Assembly (NCBI GenBank): GCA_938008555.1
Contig: CALLKE010000055.1
Coordinates: forward strand, 1 to 50,200
DNA length: 50,200 bases
Origin: an uncultured Pedobacter sp.
GTDB lineage: Bacteria; Bacteroidota; Bacteroidia; Sphingobacteriales; Sphingobacteriaceae
Direction: 5' to 3'
Position 1 is the first letter of the stretch; each line of letters starts with the position of its first letter. Both the position numbers and the translations under genes were made by a program. The notes under the pieces were generated by a model. It ran no database searches. It was not told the origin of the DNA and worked only from the letters and a program-made list of their open reading frames with translations. Shown here piece after piece: positions 43,762 through 50,200 of the stretch.

Positions 43762-44343
43762 TCAGACTAATTTTATTTTTTGAACTAAGTGTTCAATAAT
43801 ACGGGGGTAGTGTAAATGCTCTAATTGCTGACCTTTGAATTTGATGGTCTCAAGCGTATCGTTCTTGTTAATTTTAAAACGCGATTGATAGATAATCTCT
43901 CCTTCGTCAAACTTTTCGTTGACAAAATGTATCGTGATGCCATTTTCTATTTCACCGGCCTCTAATATGGCTTGATGTACGCGATCACCATACATCCCTT
44001 TGCCACCAAATTTGGGTAATAATGCCGGGTGAATATTGATGATTTGATTAGGAAATTCCTCTAGTAAATTGTTGGGAATAAGCCATAAAAAACCTGCAAG
44101 TACAATTAAATCTATCTGCAACCTTTTGAGAAGATTGACAATGTCATCAGTCTTGAAGAATTCATTTCTATCAAAAATATGAGTAGGGATTTCGAAGTTA
44201 TCAGCACGCTGTATGACGTATGCTTCTGGATTATTGGTTAACACGATGATAACTTCAGCTTCTTGATGTTTTTTGAAATATTCCATCAACTTCTGAGCAT
44301 TTGACCCAGATCCAGATGCAAAAATAGCGATGCGTTTCTTCAT
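43762..44343 (-). CDS. purN: phosphoribosylglycinamide formyltransferase
   Basis: PurN transfers a formyl group from 10-formyl-THF to GAR in purine synthesis. The 193-residue protein has the phosphate-binding start IAIFASGSGSNAQKLMEYF. The catalytic Asn-His are in IINIHPALLPKFGGKGMYG, and the catalytic Asp is in NEKFDEGEIIYQ. It lies upstream of purH on the same strand and is divergent from gpsA over 274 bases, in which no promoter consensus, tRNA or riboswitch was recognised. Confidence 0.95.
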   Translation of the reverse strand: MKKRIAIFASGSGSNAQKLMEYFKKHQEAEVIIVLTNNPEAYVIQRADNFEIPTHIFDRNEFFKTDDIVNLLKRLQIDLIVLAGFLWLIPNNLLEEFPNQIINIHPALLPKFGGKGMYGDRVHQAILEAGEIENGITIHFVNEKFDEGEIIYQSRFKINKNDTLETIKFKGQQLEHLHYPRIIEHLVQKIKLV

Positions 44344-44617
44344 ATATATCTAACTAATGACTATGATTAAGATGATTGCAAGCCTGTAATGCACATTATT
44401 CGGCTTTTATAAAGAGTGCAAGACCAATCTAATAAAAAAAACAATATGTTGTATAATAATCATACTGTATCGCACGTTACGTTTTGGAAAAGCAATTAAT
44501 TTGTTCTCATCTTTGAAGCTTCTTCTTGTCATAGAGGTGATTTATCCGTAATATCTATGGGGGAGGTGATCGCTTTCACAGAACAGTGGCGGGCGTCTTT
44601 ATGCTTTTATATTTATC

Positions 44618-45616
44618 ATGTTGGAAAAAATTGCAATTATTGGTGGGGGTAGCTGGGCAACGGCCATTGTTAAAATAGTGTGTGATAACGCGATTGAGAA
44701 AGAAGTTTTTTGGTGGATGAGAGACAGTAAATCGATAGATCATATCCGACGCTATCGACATAATCCAAATTATCTCAGTTCTGTCGAAATTATAATACCA
44801 ACAAATCACATCGACTCTGATCTGAAAACTATCTTGGCGTCATGTGATACAGTGATACTGTGTGTGCCGGCAGTATTTCTTAAAGATGCTTTATTTGAAA
44901 TTGGTCCAAGTGATTTAAAGGGTAAAAAGATTATTTCAGCAATCAAAGGTATTGTACCAGACGAGGACTTAATTATAGGAGAGTTCATGCACCAGAAATA
45001 TGAAATCCCTTTGTGTGACATTTCAGTAATCAGTGGGCCTTGTCATGCAGAAGAAGTGGCACTTGAAAAATTGTCGTACTTAACTATTGCTTCGCAGGAT
45101 ATCGAAACAGCTACTCGTTTTTCGGAGATGATGAATACACGTTACATCAAAACCAATATATCAGATGATATTTATGGAACAGAGTATGCTGCCGTGCTGA
45201 AAAATATTTATGCTATTGCCAGTGGAATTTGTCATGGTATCGGTTATGGAGATAATTTTCAATCAGTTTTAATATCGAATGCAATTCGGGAAATGAAGTG
45301 TTTTGTGGATGCTGTACATCCAATAAATCGAGATATTATGGAATCAGCTTATTTAGGTGATCTTTTAGTGACAGCGTACTCACAATTTAGTCGTAATCGC
45401 ACTTTTGGAAATATGATAGGCAAGGGATACACAGTAAAATCAGCTCAAATGGAGATGAATATGATTGCCGAAGGTTATTACGCTAGCAATTGTTTGCATC
45501 GCATCAGCAAGATGTATCAAATACAGATGCCTATATGTAGAGCTGTTTATGGTATTTTATATGAAAAACACGCCCCCGATTTGGAGATGAAGTTGTTATC
45601 TGATTATTTATCCTGA
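44618..45616 (+). CDS. gpsA: glycerol-3-phosphate dehydrogenase [NAD(P)+]
   Basis: GpsA reduces dihydroxyacetone phosphate to sn-glycerol 3-phosphate for phospholipid synthesis. The 332-residue protein has the nucleotide motif IAIIGGGSWATAIVKI at the N-terminus. Other family signatures are IISAIKGI, SVISGPCHAEEVA and the catalytic Lys in EYAAVLKNIYAIASGICHG. LGDLLVTAYSQFSRNRTFG is also present. A TATATTTA near-match to the promoter box sits immediately before the ATG, again hinting at a leaderless mRNA. It converges with the next gene over 36 bases. Confidence 0.96.
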   Translation: MLEKIAIIGGGSWATAIVKIVCDNAIEKEVFWWMRDSKSIDHIRRYRHNPNYLSSVEIIIPTNHIDSDLKTILASCDTVILCVPAVFLKDALFEIGPSDLKGKKIISAIKGIVPDEDLIIGEFMHQKYEIPLCDISVISGPCHAEEVALEKLSYLTIASQDIETATRFSEMMNTRYIKTNISDDIYGTEYAAVLKNIYAIASGICHGIGYGDNFQSVLISNAIREMKCFVDAVHPINRDIMESAYLGDLLVTAYSQFSRNRTFGNMIGKGYTVKSAQMEMNMIAEGYYASNCLHRISKMYQIQMPICRAVYGILYEKHAPDLEMKLLSDYLS

Positions 45617-45652
45617 TTAAGAATTGCTTTTAAAGAAAAAGGTAAACGATAC

Positions 45653-46504
45653 TCAAAGCAACTGTAATAATTCATTTAATTCGGCAGCCTTATCTAAGGC
45701 TGCAAGTTCTTGATAAGCACCTATTAAGTTTCGAATAACTCGTTTAACAATCGCTTTATTGCTACACGGCTCGTAGAACTGCTTCTCGGACTTGATTTCA
45801 AGCTGTTTCAAAAAGGAATCGACTTCGTCACGGCCAAATATAAATCCTCTGTTAAAGGCATTGATATAAAATAGAATACCATTGTCAGAAGTGTCTTTTT
45901 TATCCGCATCGATATAGGCTAATATGAAATGCTGGGGTAGATTGACGCCATAAACAGGCATATCTAATTTATGAGCGATGATCATGTAAATCACACCTAA
46001 AGAAACCTGGTTCCCTTTCTTTGTTTCTAGTACCTGGCTGAGGTATGAATTTTGCGGGTCTTTATGGTTACCTGTATTTCCAGAGAACCCATATGAGGTA
46101 TATATTACATGATTGATGAGCTTTACTTTTTCGAGCGGGCTCATCTCATAAATCATTTGCATCCAAATATCTCGTTTGATTACTTCTATTTGGTTGATTA
46201 TTTTTTGCTCATCTAGGTCGGGATATTGGTATCTATTGATAATGATGAGCCCTTGAAGTAAATCAAATGAACCATTCAAAATCCATGATTCTAGCTCTTT
46301 TTTGGTAGCCTGAAATTGTATTTTATGAACCAGACTCTCAATTCGATCTTGTAAAACGGCATCGAAAGATTGCTCCCAAGCATTTTCTAAATGCTTGATA
46401 ATGCCATTGCCATAGGATAAAAGACGATCTTCCACATGCCTAGATACCTCTACATCTGGGTCATCTAATAATTTAATCAAGGATTCGATCTCTTTTTGAT
46501 CCAT
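45653..46504 (-). CDS. SirB1-like transglutaminase-fold protein
   Basis: This is a 283-residue cytosolic protein. The N-terminal 90 residues are helical and HEAT-like (LIKLLDDPDVEVSRHVEDRL). The following part matches the SirB1/transglutaminase-like family, with YGFSGNTGNHKDPQNSYLSQ, GNQVSLGVIYMIIAHKLDMP and GVNLPQHFILAY. The cysteine expected in true transglutaminases is not evident in these motifs, so it may be non-catalytic or use another chemistry. The function is unknown. The start lies 36 bases from the divergent methyltransferase-like gene. Confidence 0.8.
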   Translation of the reverse strand: MDQKEIESLIKLLDDPDVEVSRHVEDRLLSYGNGIIKHLENAWEQSFDAVLQDRIESLVHKIQFQATKKELESWILNGSFDLLQGLIIINRYQYPDLDEQKIINQIEVIKRDIWMQMIYEMSPLEKVKLINHVIYTSYGFSGNTGNHKDPQNSYLSQVLETKKGNQVSLGVIYMIIAHKLDMPVYGVNLPQHFILAYIDADKKDTSDNGILFYINAFNRGFIFGRDEVDSFLKQLEIKSEKQFYEPCSNKAIVKRVIRNLIGAYQELAALDKAAELNELLQLL

Positions 46505-46540
46505 CTTTCTTTAAAATACTAATTTACTAAATTCGCAGTT

Positions 46541-47296
46541 ATGTTCAATCTACAATTTACGTTAGATTATGTGAAACATAGGCTTGAGGCAAAAAATAGG
46601 CACGGAGTGCATTCCCCTTTTGTGTATCGCTTAATAGATGAAGTGATATATGATTTTAGCTTGAAAGACGATTATTGCGAATTAGAGGCTTTTCGTAGAG
46701 CTTTAATGCACGATGAGCGTCCAATTGTCGTGAACGATCAGGAGATATCTGTAAAAGAATTTGTCAAAAATAAGTGTAAGCCAGTTCAGGCGTCACGATT
46801 GATCTATCGTTTAGCCAACTACTTCTCAGCTAATCAGATCATCGAATTAGGAACTTCTATGGGAGTTGATACTGCTTATCTTATGAAAGCCGTTCCTCAG
46901 GCAAAAATCATTGTTGTAGATCATCATGATGATACGGTTGCTATCACTTCAAAAAACTTAATAAACAGTTCTGCTCAAAGTGTTCAGGTTTTAAGAAGAG
47001 ATCAGAATCATTTATTACCCATTGTGAATACCGAGCCTCAGTCGCTAGATTTTCTGCTAATGAATAGGAGTTGTCGCAAAGAAGTAAGTATTAAGTATTT
47101 GAACCAATGTCTTCCTCTTTTAAAAGAAACCTCTGTAGTCGTGGTGGATGCAATCTATCGGGATGAGGAAATGAAGATATGTTGGCAACAAATTAAAGCA
47201 CATTCACAGATTACCGTCACGATTGATCTGTTTCAGCTGGGTTTAGCATTTGTACGCCCTCAACAGGCTGAGGAACATTTTAAAATCAGGTTTTAA
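46541..47296 (+). CDS. SAM-dependent methyltransferase-like protein
   Basis: This 251-residue cytosolic protein has a Rossmann-fold core: motif I is IIELGTSMGVDTAYL near residue 106, followed by the acidic strand end KIIVVDHHDD, and the C-terminal strand is TSVVVVDAIYRDEEM. The arrangement resembles O-methyltransferase family 3. The N-terminal segment AKNRHGVHSPFVYRLIDEV is typical of a Bacteroidetes group. Substrate unknown. It is divergent from the SirB1-like gene and converges with the barrel protein. Confidence 0.8.
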   Translation: MFNLQFTLDYVKHRLEAKNRHGVHSPFVYRLIDEVIYDFSLKDDYCELEAFRRALMHDERPIVVNDQEISVKEFVKNKCKPVQASRLIYRLANYFSANQIIELGTSMGVDTAYLMKAVPQAKIIVVDHHDDTVAITSKNLINSSAQSVQVLRRDQNHLLPIVNTEPQSLDFLLMNRSCRKEVSIKYLNQCLPLLKETSVVVVDAIYRDEEMKICWQQIKAHSQITVTIDLFQLGLAFVRPQQAEEHFKIRF

Positions 47297-47323
47297 TTTT
47301 TTTACCTATTATTTTATGATGGT

Positions 47324-48463
47324 CTAAAATGCTTGACCTATACCAATATTTAAACCCTGTTGGCGAGATTCGCCGGCTGCTTTTTCGCCAAATCCATAAT
47401 CAATCATGAGGCTGAGGCCACGTTCTACTTCAAAAAAGTATCTAAATCCACCACCGAAAGTGGATTTGGTCTCAGCTAATTGAAAACTAGTTATGCCATA
47501 CACATTACCCGCACCTAGAAAACCAACAACTGCAAATCTAGGCTTAAAACGATAGCGGAGCTCAAACTGTGCTGCCAATAAGTTTTGATCACGATAACGA
47601 CCAGTATAATAACCGCGCATCATTTCGTTCCCAAGCTGTGGCAATAAGTAAAAAGGTGGGCTTCCGCCCACCAGGGCCTGGTAATTGGCATTGAATCCTA
47701 GAACAAGATTGCTTTGTAAGGTTTTAAAGGCACGAAAGTCGAGCTTGAATAAACTTCCTTCAAAGTTATCACCATCAAAAAAGTTGGGATTATAAGAATA
47801 ATTGAGTTTTAAATAAGTGCCTTTGGTAGTATAAATATTAGAATTTCGATTGTCGATAATTTGAGATAAACCAATAAATAAAACCGTACCACCATTTTTA
47901 CCTATCAGTGAGTCTGCCGTGAAAATTCCGCCCGGAGTTTTCTCTTCAAAGGCGTAGCTGTCAAAACCAGCAGTAAGTCCGAGATAATATCCGGGTTTAA
48001 ATTGCTTTTCTGCTTCAAATACAACATGTTGTAATCTCTCAAGAATAAGATCTTTGTCTGCATCTTTTGTTTGACTACCTATCCCATAAAAGTAAAAAGG
48101 GAAGTTCTTGTATCGAACTTCGGCTTGGTAATGATACTTGTTTTTGATGGTCCAGACATCTGTTTTTATTCGAGCAGTGGCTTGTTTTTCGGTAGAATAA
48201 GTGGCATCACCAGAAAGGGAGGAACCTCTATTTTCTTTGTCTTGACGATCAGTATAAAAAGAAAATAAACCTGTTAGGCCAAACTCGACGCCTGTTTCTT
48301 GTGCGTATGATATAGTAGGGATAGGCAAAAAGGTATTTGATCGAGAGGTGTCTTGCTCACTAGAAAAGAGCTTTTTGAGTAGATTTTTTTGGGCGAATGA
48401 GCTATTGCCAATGCCAAGCATAAGAATGAGAAAAAGTAACTTTGTGCTTGGATATTTGGCCAT
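47324..48463 (-). CDS. Omp85-like outer-membrane beta-barrel protein
   Basis: This is a 379-residue protein with a signal peptide (KLLFLILMLGIGNSSFA). The body is alternating hydrophobic beta strands with many aromatic residues, ending in Phe as outer-membrane barrels do. The segment NEMMRGYYTGRYRDQN holds the RGY motif of the Omp85 (BamA/TamA) L6 loop, and the family Gly-rich GGGFRYFFEVERG follows. POTRA domains are missing, so it is a short, barrel-only member like those found in many Bacteroidetes. Transport or assembly role unknown. It has its own -7 box. Confidence 0.85.
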   Translation of the reverse strand: MAKYPSTKLLFLILMLGIGNSSFAQKNLLKKLFSSEQDTSRSNTFLPIPTISYAQETGVEFGLTGLFSFYTDRQDKENRGSSLSGDATYSTEKQATARIKTDVWTIKNKYHYQAEVRYKNFPFYFYGIGSQTKDADKDLILERLQHVVFEAEKQFKPGYYLGLTAGFDSYAFEEKTPGGIFTADSLIGKNGGTVLFIGLSQIIDNRNSNIYTTKGTYLKLNYSYNPNFFDGDNFEGSLFKLDFRAFKTLQSNLVLGFNANYQALVGGSPPFYLLPQLGNEMMRGYYTGRYRDQNLLAAQFELRYRFKPRFAVVGFLGAGNVYGITSFQLAETKSTFGGGFRYFFEVERGLSLMIDYGFGEKAAGESRQQGLNIGIGQAF

Positions 48464-48470
48464 ATAAGGA

Positions 48471-48478
48471 CAAATATA
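48471..48478 (-). promoter_or_regulatory. -7 promoter box for the barrel gene
   Basis: Minus-strand 48478-48471 reads TATATTTG, an exact TAnnTTTG match with only seven bases before the ATG at 48463, giving a nearly leaderless transcript. Confidence 0.5.
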
Positions 48479-48513
48479 AATTTGTTTTTACACGAGCTGC
48501 TTCTTTGTACATA

Positions 48514-48542
48514 AAAAGGGGACATCTTTGAAGATAGCCCCC
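48514..48542 (-). terminator. terminator of the lipoprotein gene
   Basis: In the minus direction GGGGG and TATCTT pair with AAGAT and CCCC (one mismatch, one G-T pair), followed by five T residues at 48517-48513. It lies about 60 bases after the stop of the lipoprotein gene, a typical intrinsic terminator. Confidence 0.7.
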
Positions 48543-48599
48543 TCTTTAATTTTTGTAATTTTGGTTGAAAATATGATCAGGGTTAATCTCTGATAGTTC

Positions 48600-49379
48600 T
48601 TAGCGTTTTTGGTGGCCCAATAATTTTTTCTCAAGATTTGCTAAGTCTTTTTCAAGACCTGCTATTTTGCTTTTAGCTGAGTCGATCGCATTTTTTGCCC
48701 CAGTCCCTTCTGCAAACTTTTTTTCAACAGTTTCTTTATTGGTTTTTTCTTTATTTAATTCAGTTTTTAGTCTTTTTATACGATTCTCAAGATCTTTAAC
48801 ATGATCAATGGTTTCTACCGAGCCTATTAGTGTCACTTTGTTATTTGGATCCTTGCAATATGCTTTAAAACTTTCTCGAGTCATGCTTTTCTTTTTGAGT
48901 TCTTGAACTTGAAGTGGAGTAAGTTCTCGGTCAAGTGCAAAGACCTCTGTTTTAGAAGATTTAACCCCAATAGGTCGATGAAAGGATATAATATTTTGAA
49001 TTACTCCATCGGTTACTTGTTTCTGCTGCATGCCGAAGGATTGTGCATCTATTTGTTGCAAAGTACCAGGTGCTGTAGCAATCCAAAGCGGTTTTGTAGC
49101 TGCATTTATAGTAGTAGCAGCGCCATCCATGATGATTACAAATTGCTTGGTGTTTGCAGGTATGTTTTCAAGTGATAGGCCAGGGGTTCCACTCAAACCG
49201 TTGATTGTATCATCTTGCTTTACTTGAAAGCCAACAGCTTTTGTTTTGATAGTAATAGATTGTAGTTGATTTTGCGTGATAGATTGTGTAGAAAGAGGCT
49301 CTGTCAAGTTTTTCTTACATCCCATGCCAAACATAGAAACGAGTACTAGACTGAGTGTGAATTTTGAATTGTTTTTCAT
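48600..49379 (-). CDS. lipoprotein with coiled-coil C-terminus
   Basis: This is a 259-residue lipoprotein: signal peptide 1-20 with lipobox GMGC and lipidated Cys21, followed by KKNLTEPLST. No Bacteroidetes surface-export acidic signal follows the Cys, so a periplasmic location is more likely. The middle (residues 40-170) shows no recognised domain; it includes an NTKQFVIIMDGAATT-like beta segment. Residues about 195-259 form a Lys/Glu-rich coiled coil (LENRIKRLKTELNKEK, IAGLEKDLANLEKKLLG). The function is unknown. It has a -7 box 46 bases upstream and a terminator downstream, so it is a single-gene unit. Confidence 0.75.
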   Translation of the reverse strand: MKNNSKFTLSLVLVSMFGMGCKKNLTEPLSTQSITQNQLQSITIKTKAVGFQVKQDDTINGLSGTPGLSLENIPANTKQFVIIMDGAATTINAATKPLWIATAPGTLQQIDAQSFGMQQKQVTDGVIQNIISFHRPIGVKSSKTEVFALDRELTPLQVQELKKKSMTRESFKAYCKDPNNKVTLIGSVETIDHVKDLENRIKRLKTELNKEKTNKETVEKKFAEGTGAKNAIDSAKSKIAGLEKDLANLEKKLLGHQKR

Positions 49380-49425
49380 CTTCTTAGATTACATTAAGTG
49401 GTTAGTTATAAATTTTACAATTTAC

Positions 49426-49433
49426 CAAACGTA
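49426..49433 (-). promoter_or_regulatory. -7 promoter box for the lipoprotein gene
   Basis: Minus-strand 49433-49426 reads TACGTTTG, an exact TAnnTTTG match 46 bases before the ATG at 49379. No -33 TTTG was found at the expected distance. Confidence 0.45.
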
Positions 49434-49660
49434 TTTAGGTCACTGTTTAGTATCGAAGTCGTTTAATTTTTTAGAATTAAGTTTCAGCAAGTGATGAAGG
49501 TTTGCTTGGTGAAACATGAAATGGGATTGATAGCTAATAGGTTTTAAGGGGGTATGCTCTGGTAGATCTATCCGCATAATTAAATGCAACATTTCTACGG
49601 AACCAGTTAGGTATAACACCTCACGTCGCACTACGCTTAACTATACATGCCCGCAAAAAT

Positions 49661-49830
49661 GTATGGAAGTGAATCACATGGGACCAATAAGACTTCCTGT
49701 TATACATCTATACTATTTATAGAGATATCGTAGTGAACTGCACAATAGTAGATAGGAAGCCCTATTAAACATACTCAACTCAGAGTCTTTATTGCCCTCA
49801 GATTGAATTGATTCAATTCAGGCTGTTTTT
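49661..49830 (+). ncRNA. possible structured RNA (6S-like long imperfect hairpin)
   Basis: No protein gene covers this stretch. CTTCCT (49693-49698) pairs with AGGAAG (49754-49759). Inside it ACTAT (49712-49716) pairs with ATAGT (49745-49749), and ATCT (49706-49709) with AGAT (49750-49753). Outside it AATA (49686-49689) pairs with TATT (49763-49766), and GTATG (49661-49665) with CATAC (49770-49774). A TGAATTGA/TCAATTCA hairpin (49804-49820), flanked by GCC/GGC and followed by TTTTT at 49826-49830, could terminate it. The shape recalls 6S RNA, but no promoter was seen and identity is unproven. Strand is chosen from the T-run. Confidence 0.25.
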
Positions 49831-50200
49831 ATGTCTTATTATAAATTCTAAATTATTTTTATTTGGTAAATATTTTATTAATAAATGATAATGTGTATAT
49901 ATTATTTATGTTTTAATGAAAATTATCATTTTTTGAAAATAATATTTCATTTTTTGTTGTAAATGAATAAAACAAATGACTAAATGGGCTTATTTTATTC
50001 CTATTTTTTAGGATTTAGTACTTAAAAATCAGGCTTTTGATATCAATAACACATATTTCATAAGATTTTATAAAATATTGTACCTCATTGTATATTATGT
50101 TCTAAAAATAATACCCTTGCGCCTGTATTATTTAATATTAAACATGGCAAGTTCAATTAGTAAATGCAACAAAAGCACCTAAAACTACAAAAGCAATTGG

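Larger units (their letters stand above)
49380..50200. other. right-end intergenic region, 821 bases
   Basis: This region has no convincing protein gene. The first part holds the lipoprotein promoter and a hairpin (GTTTC..CAAG at 49481-49491 with CTTG..GAAAC at 49505-49515). The middle holds the possible structured RNA. From about 49840 to 50130 the DNA is extremely AT-rich with poly-A and poly-T tracts, and no coding frame or clear promoter was recognised. The last 60 bases regain normal composition and could belong to a gene beyond the window. Confidence 0.6.

Noticed and set aside
44344..44617. purN-gpsA divergent gap examined for a tRNA, riboswitch or leader peptide
   Set aside because: No cloverleaf, purine-riboswitch-like pairing or convincing small gene was seen; only very short frames.
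49440..49631. Minus-strand 63-codon open frame starting with GTG in the right-end intergenic region
   Set aside because: It has no recognisable motif, no promoter box or hydrophobic or leader pattern, and it overlaps the lipoprotein promoter, so it is probably a chance frame.
1..50200. CRISPR arrays, rRNA or tRNA genes and intact insertion sequences
   Set aside because: No regularly spaced repeats, conserved RNA sequences or transposase motifs were found on either strand.

Overview
The window is an AT-rich chromosomal segment of a member of the Bacteroidetes, most likely a Sphingobacteriaceae bacterium (Sphingobacterium or Pedobacter relative). The evidence is the protein set (short-type SerA beside SerC and a DUF1015 protein, bifunctional ThrA, a SurA-like PPIase followed by MoxR), repeated matches to the Bacteroidetes -7 promoter box TAnnTTTG just ahead of genes, and double-glycine natural-product leaders of the kind common in this phylum. 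No rRNA, tRNA, CRISPR array, prophage or intact insertion sequence was seen.

Layout. 1-1.3 kb: five tandem minus-strand genes for small double-glycine-leader peptides; three are 51-57 aa and two slightly longer. They share a strictly spaced leader motif and, in three cases, a duplicated 25-bp block over the start codon. 1.5-12.8 kb (mostly plus): recQ, gyrA, a TPR protein, a glycosyltransferase, an MsbA-type ABC exporter, a SurA-like chaperone and a MoxR ATPase. 12.8-14 kb (minus): two DoxX paralogues, one with cysteine clusters at both ends. 14-19.8 kb (plus): queE, serC-serA-DUF1015, rpiB and an exported M28 peptidase, closed by a bidirectional terminator. 19.8-22.9 kb (minus): S4-domain protein, aroB and pgi. 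22.9-24.1 kb: proline dehydrogenase, divergent from the S4 gene. 24.2-33.5 kb (minus): a permuted papain-fold protein with a proline-rich tail, the threonine operon thrA-thrB-thrC, and a possible peptide cassette (lanthipeptide-like precursor, erythromycin-esterase-like protein, ABC ATPase, ABC permease). 33.9-36.2 kb (plus): rsgA, dtd and a conserved Bacteroidetes protein. 36.3-44.3 kb (minus): the cell-elongation cluster mreB-mreC-mreD-mrdA-rodA behind purN-purH. 44.6-49.4 kb: gpsA, a SirB1-like protein, a methyltransferase-like protein, an Omp85-like beta-barrel and a coiled-coil lipoprotein. The last 0.8 kb has no convincing protein gene but contains a possible structured RNA.

Most of the window is core metabolism and envelope biogenesis. 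The accessory-looking parts are the peptide array at the left edge, the orphan lanthipeptide-like cassette near 30-33.5 kb, and the proline-rich cysteine-peptidase-fold protein at 24.3-25.2 kb. The array leaders and the lanthipeptide-like leader share the spacing [VI]-x2-[LM]-x4-M-x4-GG, so a common processing protease, probably encoded outside the window, is a reasonable hypothesis. No modification enzyme or peptidase-containing exporter is visible inside the window.
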